From contig DEFH01000053.1 of assembly GCA_002350705.1 (NCBI GenBank), positions 1 to 63,212 on the forward strand: DNA of 63,212 nt, read 5' to 3'. The DNA comes from Ruminococcaceae bacterium UBA2857 (GTDB taxonomy: Bacteria > Bacillota > Clostridia > Oscillospirales > Acutalibacteraceae). Shown here piece by piece: positions 8,542 to 17,821 of this stretch. The notes beneath the pieces are model-generated. The model did not search any database. It had not been told where the DNA came from and saw only the letters and a list, made by a program, of their open reading frames with translations. Every line of letters starts with the position of its first letter. Within the stretch, counting starts at the first letter, position 1. Made by a program: the position numbers and the translations under genes.

Positions 8542-10305
8542 TTATTTTGCCAGATTGCCGATCACAATCTCATAAACCATGCCGCCGCACAGACCGTAAA
8601 ATGTAATCAGTCCGCATATCAATGCACCAATGATACGCTGATAATTTTTGACGTTGTCTCTCAGCAGACGCCCCGCTGCCCATCCGATAAAGTACGCTCC
8701 CAGCACAATCAGCGGCACAGCATAACGGATATTTTGTGTGCAGACATGGGGAAAACGGAAACAGAACACATAGTATGAAATGAGAATCACACCATACAGC
8801 AATCCTGTAAACATCTTCATGGGCATATCCAATTCACATTTCTTCTTACAGAAGGCTGTCATCATTGCCGCAAAACCAATGATTCCCAGAAGAAACGCCG
8901 AAAAGAAAAGTATGGTGTTAAAGCCGCCGATTTCGGCGAAATTCCTGACAGAAATTCCCTCGTCAAACATAGAGGTTTTGAACAGGGCAACCAGCGGATT
9001 GAATTCATTGTATTCACCGTCATACATGGTGAACTGTGTTCCTACGTCGCTGAACTGGTACGCACTGAAATCAAACAGCCGTCTCCATACGGGAATATCT
9101 CCAATATACTGCTTGGACGTTTTGGACAGCTCCATTACATACGTGAGCGGTACACCGTCACGAATATAATTACGCAGCGGCCACCACAGTCCCAGAGGGG
9201 CACACACCGCCAGAAATGCCGCAAACTGTGTCAGATATTGTTTTATATTTCGATTATCTCTGTCAAGTATGTTTTTGATGAACACATAGACAAATACAAA
9301 TGCTACGGCAGGTGCAACCATCCATACCGACAGCTTAGTCATCATGCCTAAGCCGATACAGAAAGCAATCGCAAGAATATGTTTCATACGGTGGTCTTTG
9401 TACCAGTAAATGGTGTTGAGAACCGCTCCAAGCATGAATGTAACGGAGAGTATATCATTGTTGATGCTTCCGCCCATGATATAGAAAGTGGGGCAGAGAG
9501 CAACCACTGCGGTTGCTGCCACCAGAGCCGTATTTTTTAAGCCAAGCTGACGGAAAATTTTATAAGACAGTATCATGCAGAGTGTCGAATAAAACAGTGT
9601 CAGCAGCTGGATATTTTCAAAGGCTTGTGTATAGTCGATTTTCAGCAGTATCTGAATTTTTACCCAGACAGCCGCCAGTATGTGATGCAGTGGTGCATGG
9701 TAAAACTGGTACACGGTACGCACATCAAAATCGGGCAATGCACCGTGCTCCAAAAGATACTCGATATAGCCGATATGACCGTTTCCTTTGCCGATCTGCG
9801 AGACGTCATGCTGTATAAAAGTCATGGATACAACCATGATATAGCACAGTCTGAATAAAAAACCGATTGCCATAATCAGAAGAATCTTGTTGCGGACAGT
9901 CAGTCTGTTTCTGAGACTGAGATATATCAAAACAGCCATAATGACTGCCAGTCCCACATTTAACAAGTGAAAGGCATATTTTCCCTTGAAAATAATGAGC
10001 GTGCAGAATACGGCAGCCGCTAACAAACCCGCTCCCATGATACCGAAGGCAAGGAATTTATTTTTCTTGTCACGGGGAGACTCACGCATCGTATAAAAGC
10101 CTGCACAAAATCCCAATACAATGATACCGACGGACGGCAGGATAAGTGCCGTATAGGGTACCCCGTCACCCGTATTATTTTCTGTCGTCAGGGCAATGCA
10201 GAAAAAACACAGCAATGCTGCCGCAATCATCGGATGTGAGTAAATCAATCGGAATACCGTAAGATAAAGAGGTTCTTTTTTGGAAGAAAGTCCTGATTCA
10301 GTCAT
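8542..10305 (-). CDS. GT-C family membrane glycosyltransferase (PMT/GT39-like)
   Basis: 587 aa with about 12-13 predicted membrane helices. The first large loop holds QHDVSQIGKG, matching the catalytic acidic site of GT-C enzymes that take polyprenyl-phosphate sugars, and YHAPLHHILAA follows. The ATG at 10305 is chosen over a GTG at 10317, which overlaps the AAGGTGG ribosome site. It lies 30 nt after the FAD oxidoreductase gene, and the pair looks cotranscribed, which suggests joint work on cell-surface glycans. Sugar and acceptor are unknown. Confidence 0.75.
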   Translation of the reverse strand: MTESGLSSKKEPLYLTVFRLIYSHPMIAAALLCFFCIALTTENNTGDGVPYTALILPSVGIIVLGFCAGFYTMRESPRDKKNKFLAFGIMGAGLLAAAVFCTLIIFKGKYAFHLLNVGLAVIMAVLIYLSLRNRLTVRNKILLIMAIGFLFRLCYIMVVSMTFIQHDVSQIGKGNGHIGYIEYLLEHGALPDFDVRTVYQFYHAPLHHILAAVWVKIQILLKIDYTQAFENIQLLTLFYSTLCMILSYKIFRQLGLKNTALVAATAVVALCPTFYIMGGSINNDILSVTFMLGAVLNTIYWYKDHRMKHILAIAFCIGLGMMTKLSVWMVAPAVAFVFVYVFIKNILDRDNRNIKQYLTQFAAFLAVCAPLGLWWPLRNYIRDGVPLTYVMELSKTSKQYIGDIPVWRRLFDFSAYQFSDVGTQFTMYDGEYNEFNPLVALFKTSMFDEGISVRNFAEIGGFNTILFFSAFLLGIIGFAAMMTAFCKKKCELDMPMKMFTGLLYGVILISYYVFCFRFPHVCTQNIRYAVPLIVLGAYFIGWAAGRLLRDNVKNYQRIIGALICGLITFYGLCGGMVYEIVIGNLAK

Positions 10306-10335
10306 GAATGTTCCCACCTTTTGCTGACGGATCGG

Positions 10336-11898
10336 TCAGGATTTTGTTTCATGATATTCCTTTTCGGTATTGACATTCCAGATGTCGTGTTTGTCGGACT
10401 TGCCTTCACGAATCGCCTCAGCCGCACGGATTGCCGTCAGCATGGAGTGATCCATATTATTGTAGCGATGCTGACCGTTTCTGCCGACACAGTAAAGATT
10501 CTTGTAACCATCAAGAAATGTTATCAGCTTGTCTATTTGGGCATAGGTATCAAAGTAGGCAGGATATGCCTTTTTGATTTTCTCACGGTGAGAGTCCAGA
10601 ATATCATCCTGTCGGATAACGCCCATACTTTCAAGTTCTTTGGCGGCAAGTTTGATACATTCTTCATCGGACAGATTCCAGAAATCATCGCCCTCTGCAC
10701 AGAAGTATTCCAGACCGATCCAGACAGTATGTTCGGGGTCTTTGACCATGTAAGGCGACCAGTTGTTGAAAATCTGTATTCTGCCGAGTTTGACATTGGT
10801 TTCCTGCACATAAATCCAGCAGTCGGGCACAATATTTCCAAGTGTTTTGATGTCGGTCTGATTTTTCAGATTCAGCTTGTTGACAAGCAGTCCCACCGTC
10901 ACAAAATCACGGTAAGGCAAACCGTTGGCAATATCATACATTTCTTTGGAAGGCTCTTTGCCCGTCATGCCGCACACCAAATCCTTCACAGGCATGGACG
11001 AGATAAAAATATCGCCTTCAATGGTTTTGGAGCCGTCGGGTGTTTCACAGACCACAGACGTGATTTTGCCGTCGGTACAGACAATATTTTTGACCTTGTG
11101 ATTTTTGAGAAGTTTTGCACCGCGTTCCACCGCTCTGTCAGCGGCAATCTCCCAAAGCTGACCGGGACCGTATTTCGGGTACCAGAATTGTTCTATCAAA
11201 GAAGTTTCGACTTCCTTGTTTTTCTTTTTTCCGCCAAAGGCTTTCGAGAACATATCCTTGAGAACGGCTCTGATGGACAGTCCCTTGACACGCTGGGAAC
11301 CCCAGTCTGCCGAAATTTCTCTCGGATGTCTGCCCCAGAGCTTTTCGGTATAGCCCTCAAAGAACATACTGTATAATTTTTTGCCGAAACGGTTAATATA
11401 GAAGTTTTCGAGAGAGGTTTCGGACTTTTTGAACATAGCGGCTTTCATATAGCTGAAACCTGCCGACATGGTAGTGGCAAAGCCCATATTTTTAATGGTA
11501 GAAGCAGACATTCTGACAGGGTAATCAAAGAAATGCTTTCTGTAATAAATTCTTGAAACTCTGTCACGCACCAGCATAACCCTGTCCTCTTTGTCGGGAG
11601 CAGGACCGCCTTTGACAAGGGGCTTTTCACGTCCGAGTTTTTCGTCATCAAAGGAATTTTCGCCTTGTATGGGCATCAATTCACTCCACCAGTTCATGAC
11701 TTCATCACTTTTGGAGAAAAATCTGTGACCGCCGATATCCATGCGGTTGCCGTTATATCTGACAGTCTGAGAGATACCGCCTATGACATCTGTTTCCTCC
11801 AGAATGATGACTTCAAAATCCTTGTTTTTATCCTTGAGCAGTTCATTGGCGGCAGTGATACCCGCAGGACCTGCACCGATAATAATCACTTTCTGCAT
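10336..11898 (-). CDS. FAD/NAD(P)-binding oxidoreductase, UDP-galactopyranose mutase/amine oxidase-like
   Basis: 520 aa starting MQKVIIIGAGPAGITAANEL, a classic FAD-binding Rossmann site, followed by GGISQTVRYNGNRMDIGGH, an FAD contact motif of the UDP-galactopyranose mutase and protoporphyrinogen oxidase superfamily. WGRHPREISADWGSQRVKG and a C-terminal GRNGQHRYNNMDHSMLTA segment complete the fold. The longer in-frame start upstream is rejected because AGGAG precedes the ATG at 11898. It heads the minus-strand run with the GT-C glycosyltransferase, so a sugar-nucleotide or lipid-sugar substrate is plausible but not shown. Confidence 0.78.
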   Translation of the reverse strand: MQKVIIIGAGPAGITAANELLKDKNKDFEVIILEETDVIGGISQTVRYNGNRMDIGGHRFFSKSDEVMNWWSELMPIQGENSFDDEKLGREKPLVKGGPAPDKEDRVMLVRDRVSRIYYRKHFFDYPVRMSASTIKNMGFATTMSAGFSYMKAAMFKKSETSLENFYINRFGKKLYSMFFEGYTEKLWGRHPREISADWGSQRVKGLSIRAVLKDMFSKAFGGKKKNKEVETSLIEQFWYPKYGPGQLWEIAADRAVERGAKLLKNHKVKNIVCTDGKITSVVCETPDGSKTIEGDIFISSMPVKDLVCGMTGKEPSKEMYDIANGLPYRDFVTVGLLVNKLNLKNQTDIKTLGNIVPDCWIYVQETNVKLGRIQIFNNWSPYMVKDPEHTVWIGLEYFCAEGDDFWNLSDEECIKLAAKELESMGVIRQDDILDSHREKIKKAYPAYFDTYAQIDKLITFLDGYKNLYCVGRNGQHRYNNMDHSMLTAIRAAEAIREGKSDKHDIWNVNTEKEYHETKS

Positions 11899-11963
11899 TT
11901 TGAATCTCCTTTTTATTAAAAAATTATAAACTTTTCCGAATAACAGACAATTACACATACTAT

Positions 11964-11992
11964 ATTGTAATGCAAATAAATTAAAAAGTCAA
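11964..11992 (-). promoter_or_regulatory. Promoter of the minus-strand oxidoreductase-glycosyltransferase-pth-mfd run
   Basis: On the minus strand, TTGACT (11987-11992) and TACAAT (11964-11969) are 17 bases apart, about 65 nt before the first gene start. Confidence 0.75.
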
Positions 11993-12112
11993 CATGATTT
12001 TCAAAGCGGTGCCGGCAGTATGCGGCTGTTATAAATTGTAATGTAGTTTACATTTTTTTTGAAAGAGATGTGCAATAATAAGATATTAAAAAAATTACGG
12101 AGGTCATCTATC

Positions 12113-13384
12113 ATGGGAATGACAATGTCACAAAAGATTCTTGCCGCTCATGCAGGACTTGATTCTGTCAAGGCAGGACAGCTCATCGAGGCAAAACTGG
12201 ATATGGTACTCGGCAACGATATTACCTCGCCTGTTGCCATTAATGTATTTAACGACGGAAAAGCAAGCGGTGTTTTTGACAACACCAAAATTGCAATGGT
12301 CATGGACCACTTCACGCCCAACAAGGACATCAAGGCGGCTGAACAGTGTCTTCAGGTCAGAAACTTTGCGGATAAGTATGATATCAAAAACTTCTTTGAT
12401 GTCGGTCAGATGGGTATTGAACATGCTCTTCTGCCGGAAAAGGGACTTGTAGGTCCGGGAAGTCTCTGCATTGGTGCCGACTCTCACACCTGTACGTATG
12501 GTGCATTGGGTGCTTTTTCAACAGGTGTCGGCTCTACAGATATGGCGGCAGGTATGATCAGCGGCAAAACATGGTTTAAAGTACCCTCTGCCATCAAATT
12601 CAATCTCATCAATAAGCCTGCAAAGTTTATCAGCGGTAAGGATATTATCCTGCATATTATCGGAATGATAGGCGTTGACGGTGCTTTGTACAAGTCAATG
12701 GAGTTTTTCGGTGACGGATTGCAGTATCTTTCGATAGATGACAGACTCTGCATTGCCAACATGGCAATTGAGGCAGGTGCCAAAAACGGTATTTTCCCTG
12801 TAGATGACATTACAAGAGCTTACACCAACGGACGTTTCCAAGGTGAAGCCAAAGAATATTTTGCCGATGATGACGCAGAGTATGACGAAGAATATACCAT
12901 AGATCTGTCACAGCTTCGTCCGACAGTGGCATTCCCGCACCTGCCCGAAAATGCAAGAACCGTTGACCGGATAGGCGAAACAGAAGTCAAAATTCAGCAG
13001 GCTGTGATCGGTTCCTGCACCAACGGCAGAATCTCTGATTTGAGAGCGGCTGCCGAAATTCTCAAAGGAAATAAAGTCGCCAAAGGTGTGAGATGTATTA
13101 TCATCCCAAGTACGCAGAGCGTTTATTTACAGGCAATGCATGAAGGTTTGTTTGACATCTTCATTGAAGCAGGTGCCGTTGTTTCCACACCGACTTGCGG
13201 TCCATGTCTGGGCGGTCACATGGGCATACTTGCAAAGGGTGAAAGAGCTATCTCTACTACCAACAGAAACTTTGTCGGCAGAATGGGACATGTGGAATCC
13301 GAAGTATATCTGGCAAGCCCTGCTGTTGCCGCAGCAAGTGCCGTGACAGGATATATCACCGATCCCGAAAAAGTCGTTCGATAA
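12113..13384 (+). CDS. leuC: 3-isopropylmalate dehydratase large subunit
   Basis: 423 aa, the short LeuC/homoaconitase type. It isomerises 2- to 3-isopropylmalate in leucine synthesis with LeuD. The [4Fe-4S] ligands are visible as the Cys in GSCTNGR and the pair in TPTCGPCLGG. DSHTCTYGALGAFSTGVGST is the active-site segment. The start at 12113 follows ACGGAGG; an 18-codon upstream extension is not credited. leuD follows after 15 nt. leuA is about 23 kb away at 36519, and leuB is not in the window. I saw no T-box in front of this pair. Confidence 0.94.
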   Translation: MGMTMSQKILAAHAGLDSVKAGQLIEAKLDMVLGNDITSPVAINVFNDGKASGVFDNTKIAMVMDHFTPNKDIKAAEQCLQVRNFADKYDIKNFFDVGQMGIEHALLPEKGLVGPGSLCIGADSHTCTYGALGAFSTGVGSTDMAAGMISGKTWFKVPSAIKFNLINKPAKFISGKDIILHIIGMIGVDGALYKSMEFFGDGLQYLSIDDRLCIANMAIEAGAKNGIFPVDDITRAYTNGRFQGEAKEYFADDDAEYDEEYTIDLSQLRPTVAFPHLPENARTVDRIGETEVKIQQAVIGSCTNGRISDLRAAAEILKGNKVAKGVRCIIIPSTQSVYLQAMHEGLFDIFIEAGAVVSTPTCGPCLGGHMGILAKGERAISTTNRNFVGRMGHVESEVYLASPAVAAASAVTGYITDPEKVVR

Positions 13385-13399
13385 GAAAGGAGTTTGTTT

Positions 13400-13882
13400 A
13401 TGAAAGCACAGGGAACAGTACATAAATATGGAGATAATGTCGATACGGACGTTATCATTCCTGCAAGATACCTCAATACAAGCTCACACAAAGAGCTTGC
13501 CGCACACTGTATGGAGGATATTGATATTGACTTCACAAAGAATGTCAAAGACGGTGATATTATGGTTGCCGAAAAGAATTTCGGCTGTGGTTCTTCCAGA
13601 GAACACGCTCCGATAGCCATCAAAGCATCGGGAATCAGTTGTGTTATCGCTTCCACTTTTGCGAGAATCTTCTACAGAAATGCGATTAATATCGGCTTGC
13701 CGATTCTGGAATGTGATGCGGCTGCCAAAGCCATCAAAAACGGTGATGAAGTTGCGGTGGATTTTGATACGGGTGTGATTACGGACATCACAACGGGTGA
13801 GACTTATCAGGCAGAACCGTTTCCGCCCTTTATTCAGCAGATTATTGCTGACGGCGGCCTGATTAAGCACGTGACAAAATAA
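13400..13882 (+). CDS. leuD: 3-isopropylmalate dehydratase small subunit
   Basis: 160 aa. It is the swivelling domain that completes the isopropylmalate isomerase active site with LeuC. DNVDTDVIIPARYLN at the N-terminus and NFGCGSSREHAPIAIKASG, the substrate-binding loop, are diagnostic. ATG 13400 is used rather than a TTG two codons upstream; the ribosome site AGAAAGGAG lies just before. tcdA follows within 5 nt. Confidence 0.95.
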   Translation: MKAQGTVHKYGDNVDTDVIIPARYLNTSSHKELAAHCMEDIDIDFTKNVKDGDIMVAEKNFGCGSSREHAPIAIKASGISCVIASTFARIFYRNAINIGLPILECDAAAKAIKNGDEVAVDFDTGVITDITTGETYQAEPFPPFIQQIIADGGLIKHVTK

Positions 13883-13887
13883 TTGTG

Positions 13888-14595
13888 ATGGAAAACAGAT
13901 TTTCACGAACAGAAATGCTGATTGGCAGCGATCATTTCGCAGAACTGCAAAAAGCAAAAGTGGCTGTGTTCGGTGTCGGCGGTGTCGGGGGATATGTTGC
14001 GGAAGCACTCGCCAGAAGCGGTATCGGACAGCTTGACCTCATAGACAAAGATACTGTCAGTATTTCCAACATCAACCGACAAATCATTGCGTTGTCGTCC
14101 ACGGTGGGACAGTTGAAAGCAGAGGTTGCCGCTCAGCGTGCCAAAGATATTAATCCCGCTATAAAAGTAAACGTATACAACCTGTTTTATACGCCTGATA
14201 CCGCAGGAGTGTTTGATTTTTCACAGTATGATTATGTTGTGGATGCCATCGACACGGTAAGCGGAAAAATCGAGCTTGTCATGCAGGCGAATCAATGCGG
14301 GACACCGATCATTTCCTCTATGGGAGCGGGAAATAAACTCGATCCGACCATGTTTGAAGTAGCGGATATTTATCAGACATCCGTGTGTCCGCTGGCAAGA
14401 GTCATGCGTCGTGAACTCAAAGCAAGGGGAATTCCCAAACTCAAAGTCGTTTACTCCAAGGAAGCCCCTCTTACACCGCAGGTGCGGGAATTTGACACTG
14501 TTTCCAAAAAGCAGGTTCCCGCCAGTATTGCATTTGTGCCGTCCGTTGTGGGGCTGATCATCGCAGGCGAGGTTATCAAAGACATCATCCGATAA
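13888..14595 (+). CDS. tcdA: tRNA threonylcarbamoyladenosine dehydratase (ThiF/HesA family)
   Basis: 235 aa. TcdA cyclises t6A37 in tRNA using ATP. The nucleotide-binding VFGVGGVGGYVAEAL and LIDKDTVSISNINRQ are typical. YTVVDAIDTV-like DYVVDAIDTVSGKIEL and GAGNKLDPT follow, and the catalytic Cys is likely in TSVCPLARVMR. The GTG three bases earlier is an alternative start; no strong ribosome site is visible, which suggests translational coupling to leuD five bases upstream. It could be another E1-like protein, but length and GAGNKLDPT favour TcdA. Confidence 0.85.
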   Translation: MENRFSRTEMLIGSDHFAELQKAKVAVFGVGGVGGYVAEALARSGIGQLDLIDKDTVSISNINRQIIALSSTVGQLKAEVAAQRAKDINPAIKVNVYNLFYTPDTAGVFDFSQYDYVVDAIDTVSGKIELVMQANQCGTPIISSMGAGNKLDPTMFEVADIYQTSVCPLARVMRRELKARGIPKLKVVYSKEAPLTPQVREFDTVSKKQVPASIAFVPSVVGLIIAGEVIKDIIR

Positions 14596-14609
14596 AAATC
14601 AAGAAAAAA

Positions 14610-14647
14610 TCTGCTGACGGGATAATTCCTGTCAGCAGAAATTTTTT
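14610..14647. terminator. Terminator between convergent tcdA and ldh
   Basis: A 9-bp stem TCTGCTGAC/GTCAGCAGA is followed by AATTTTTTT on the plus strand. The minus strand has an A/T-rich side as well, so it may serve both genes. Confidence 0.85.
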
Positions 14648-15594
14648 TATTCCAATACGTCCTGCAATACGGCTTTCAGGGTATCGGCGGATTTTTTGAG
14701 AGCGGCTTTTTCTTCATCGTTCAGCTCAATCGGAACAGTTCCCTCAATGCCGTGTCTGCCGACAATGGCAGGCATACTCAAAGCAACATCATTAATTTCT
14801 TCGGAATTCTGTATGCCCGAAACAGGCAGTATCGACTTTTCATCTCTGACGATAGCCTCACAGATTCTCTTGACGGACATGGCGATTCCATAATAAGTTG
14901 CCTTTTTCTTTTCAATAATTTCATAAGCACTGTTCTTGACATTTTCGGCAATTTCTTTTGTTGCCTTGTCATGTTCAAAGTGTCCGCGCATTTCGCAGAA
15001 TTTGTGCAGCGGCACCCCTGAAACATTGGCACTGCTCCATGCAGCGATTTCACTGTCACCATGTTCACCAATGATGAAAGCATGAATACTTCTGCTGTCC
15101 ACGCCCAGATGTTCACCGAGCAGGAATTTGAGTCTTGCCGTGTCAAGCACCGTACCGGAACCGAATACACGGTTTGACGGAAAACCGCTGAGTTTTTTGG
15201 CAGCGTATGTCAGGATATCAACGGGATTGGCGACAATCAAAAGAATACCGTTTTTGTTGTATTTGGCGATTTCGGGGATAATGGATTTGAAAATCGCCAC
15301 ATTTTTTTTGACTAAATCGAGTCTTGTTTCACCGGGTTTCTGACCGGCACCGGCTGTCACGATCACAACGGCAGCATCACTGATGTCTTTATAAGTGCCG
15401 GCATAGATCTGCATAGGCTTGGCAAACGGAAGTCCGTGGCTGATGTCAAGAGCCTCACCTTCTGCACGATTCCGGTCAGCGTCAATTAAAACGATTTCCG
15501 AAAACAGACTGCTTTCCATGAGAGCAAATGCCGATGCGGAACCTACAAATCCACAGCCGACAATAGCGGCTTTTCTGCTGTTAATTTCTACCAT
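14647..15594 (-). CDS. ldh: L-lactate dehydrogenase
   Basis: 315 aa. It reduces pyruvate to L-lactate with NADH, so it disposes of fermentation electrons. IVGCGFVGSASAFAL is the NAD site. The substrate loop is AGAGQKPGETRLDLV, where Gln rather than Arg before KPGETR indicates lactate rather than malate specificity. The catalytic His lies in IIGEHGDSE. The ribosome site GAAAGGAGAG precedes the ATG. The gene is monocistronic. Confidence 0.94.
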   Translation of the reverse strand: MVEINSRKAAIVGCGFVGSASAFALMESSLFSEIVLIDADRNRAEGEALDISHGLPFAKPMQIYAGTYKDISDAAVVIVTAGAGQKPGETRLDLVKKNVAIFKSIIPEIAKYNKNGILLIVANPVDILTYAAKKLSGFPSNRVFGSGTVLDTARLKFLLGEHLGVDSRSIHAFIIGEHGDSEIAAWSSANVSGVPLHKFCEMRGHFEHDKATKEIAENVKNSAYEIIEKKKATYYGIAMSVKRICEAIVRDEKSILPVSGIQNSEEINDVALSMPAIVGRHGIEGTVPIELNDEEKAALKKSADTLKAVLQDVLE

Positions 15595-15971
15595 AAAAAA
15601 TCTCTCCTTTCAGTTGGTTTTATTATATACCGATTTGATAGGATTATCTGTTGCCGGAGCAACATAATTGATTTAATTTCTGATTTTTGTGGATTTTAGA
15701 TAATGAAAATATGATAATTTCGTAAAAAATGACAGGTACTGATTTAAGGATATTTTAAACTTTTGATTGTATGATAAAGGCAGTTCCGATACTTGAAATT
15801 TTTAAAGGAAAAGTTTACTTTTATTTCAGATAATGGTTAAATTTTTGCCAAAACAGAAGAATATAATCAGGTTATAAAAGAAAGTGATTTATGAATAACA
15901 GATAAAAAATATTGACGTATTTTTTGAAATATGTTATAGTTGAATAAATCTTTTGGAAAGTGGTGGTGAAT
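15595..15971. other. 377-bp divergent intergenic region, ldh and two-component-like operon
   Basis: AT-rich and without a credible reading frame. On the minus strand a TATATAAT -10 about 30 nt before ldh has no clear -35. On the plus strand TTGACG (15912-15917) and TATAGT (15935-15940), 17 bases apart, should drive the operon starting at 15972. The roughly 250 bases in the middle show only a short GTTGC/GCAAC hairpin. Confidence 0.6.
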
Positions 15972-16571
15972 ATGAATATTCTGATAGCGGATGCCGACAG
16001 GGATTTTTTAATGGCTTTCAAAAGCCTGTTTGAGCTGTCGGAAAACAAAGTGCAGACGGTGTTTGACGGCACACAGGTCATTGCGAAACTGGCTTCGGAA
16101 AAGTTTGATGCGGTGGTTCTCAATGAGAATATTCCCCGTATCCGTGCAGAGGAAATCGTGAAAGTGCTCAATGAGGACAAAATTCCTGTTGTCATGGTGC
16201 TGGAAAAGAGTGTCAATTCGGGAATGCTTTCGGAGAAGATACTGGCAAATGCCTATATCAGACTGCCGTTTCTGCCGAATGAGCTTTCGGACAAGCTGGA
16301 TGACATCTGTGCGAAAAGGTACTCTAAAGAGAAATTCCAGTATTCCGATATTGAAATTGACGAAGAAAATTTCATGCTTTGCGACAGCGTCAGGGTGACA
16401 AGTGAAGAAATCAACGTACTGAAAACATTGTCATCTGACGGCAAACTGGACAGCAAACGGGCAGGCCCTTATATCAATGCTCTCAACGGCAAGCTGGACA
16501 GGCTCAAAAAAAAGCTGAAAATCAGATATTTAATGAATGAGGGGTACAGGTTGGTGACGGAAAATGGATAA
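15972..16571 (+). CDS. Atypical response regulator without the phospho-acceptor Asp
   Basis: 199 aa. Residues 1-115 look like a receiver domain: ILIADADRDFL gives the acidic pocket, but the position of the phosphorylated Asp reads FDAVVLNENIPRI, with Asn instead. The conserved Lys near the end is also missing (IRLPFLPNEL instead of a T/S-K-P motif). Residues 125-199 look like a short winged-helix DNA-binding domain of OmpR type (VRVTSEEINVLKTL). It overlaps the kinase gene by 8 nt. It may act independently of phosphorylation. A plain degenerate paralogue is the alternative. The start is ATG 15972; an in-frame GTG at 15960 is part of the ribosome site. Confidence 0.7.
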   Translation: MNILIADADRDFLMAFKSLFELSENKVQTVFDGTQVIAKLASEKFDAVVLNENIPRIRAEEIVKVLNEDKIPVVMVLEKSVNSGMLSEKILANAYIRLPFLPNELSDKLDDICAKRYSKEKFQYSDIEIDEENFMLCDSVRVTSEEINVLKTLSSDGKLDSKRAGPYINALNGKLDRLKKKLKIRYLMNEGYRLVTENG

Positions 16572-17808
16572 AGTCAGAAAAAAATTTGTATTATATGCGG
16601 AAGCAGCGGTATTTATTCTGCTGACAGTACTTTTGGCAGTGATCAACGTGATCAATTTTGCAATGGTCACGGAAGATGCCGACAGAATGACAGAGGCGAT
16701 TGCAAGATCATCCGGAGTTTTTTTCAAAGAGGAGTCTGCTCCTGATGATCCGAATAATAATCCTGCACCGCCTGTCAATTCGACAAGCAGTTCCGCCAGA
16801 AAGAATTTCGGGGAAATGGGACCTGATTCTCCCGAAATGAAAGCTTCTTTGCGATATTTCACCTATGCTTTTGACAAAGACGGCGGCTTTGAAAAAATCG
16901 AACACAGAATGTATGCCGTCACGGAATATGAGGCGTATGAATGGGCAAAAAGTCTGATTCATGAAAACATTGGCTGGACAAATCTCACGTATCGTTACAG
17001 AGTCTATGAAAAAGATGATAAAACGTATGTAACCGTTGTCGATCAGGGACGTGAATTGCTCCCGTCATACAGAATTTTAATTATATCGGCTATCGGTGAA
17101 GTACTGGTATTATTGATAAGCTATTTGGTATTGGTGAGAGTCGGAAAAATGCTGTTCAAGCAGTTTGCGGAGGCTGACAGAAAACAGAAATTATTTATTG
17201 CCAGTGTGGAACAGGATTTCAAAATGCCGCTGACGATTATCAGTGCCAATGCGGAAGTCATTGAACGCAAAAACGGTACGAATGACCAGACACAGGCAAT
17301 TAACCGTCAGGTCAGAAAGATGACAGGATTGGTGAAAAATCTCGGAGCATTGGCAATTTTTGAAGAAAAAGATATGGCAATTTCCAATATTGACCTGTCG
17401 AATATGCTGAATGTTGTCCTTGACAGCAAGAAAGCAAAATTTGAAGAAAAGAAAATCGCATTGGAGCTTGACATTGAGCCGAACATCACGCTGGAAGGTG
17501 ATGAACAGGCTATCAGAAAATCGCTTTCGGAGCTTGCGGAAAACTCTTTGAGATATGCCGTTTCCAAAGCAGGATTTTCTCTGAAAAAGCAGGGCGACAG
17601 GATCATTGTCATGCAGACCAATGACACGGATTTGCCGAATGGTACGGTTGACCAGATATTTGACAGATTTACGACGCTTGACAATGCCAAAGGCAAGGGT
17701 ACGGCAGGTTTGGGACTGTCCTATGTAAAAGACATTGTCAAAGCTCACAACGGCAGAGTTTCTGCAAAAGTCAATAATAATGTGTTTACACTGGAAATCG
17801 CATTGTAA
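16564..17808 (+). CDS. Sensor histidine kinase-like protein lacking the H-box histidine
   Basis: 414 aa. Membrane helices at about 10-30 and 175-200 enclose an extracellular sensor region of about 140 residues with a Pro/Ser/Asn-rich stretch. The dimerisation helix reads LFIASVEQDFKMPLT, where the phosphorylated His of the usual SHELRTPLT motif is Gln. The ATPase domain keeps an N-box-like SELAENSLRYAV, an F-box-like IFDRFTTLD and a G2 box GTAGLGLSYVKDIV; the G1 box is short (TNDTDLPNG). ATP binding is plausible but classical autophosphorylation is not. The same operon continues with the VTC-domain gene 13 nt downstream. Confidence 0.75.
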   Translation: MDKVRKKFVLYAEAAVFILLTVLLAVINVINFAMVTEDADRMTEAIARSSGVFFKEESAPDDPNNNPAPPVNSTSSSARKNFGEMGPDSPEMKASLRYFTYAFDKDGGFEKIEHRMYAVTEYEAYEWAKSLIHENIGWTNLTYRYRVYEKDDKTYVTVVDQGRELLPSYRILIISAIGEVLVLLISYLVLVRVGKMLFKQFAEADRKQKLFIASVEQDFKMPLTIISANAEVIERKNGTNDQTQAINRQVRKMTGLVKNLGALAIFEEKDMAISNIDLSNMLNVVLDSKKAKFEEKKIALELDIEPNITLEGDEQAIRKSLSELAENSLRYAVSKAGFSLKKQGDRIIVMQTNDTDLPNGTVDQIFDRFTTLDNAKGKGTAGLGLSYVKDIVKAHNGRVSAKVNNNVFTLEIAL

Positions 17809-17821
17809 GGGGGGAATGAAA

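Noticed and set aside
10321..11376. 351-codon plus-strand frame opposite the FAD oxidoreductase
   Set aside because: Antisense shadow; the minus-strand protein has a full FAD-binding fold.
15912..17808. Treating the kinase/regulator pair as an ordinary two-component system
   Set aside because: The H-box His and receiver Asp are both absent in the translated sequence, so I describe them as atypical.
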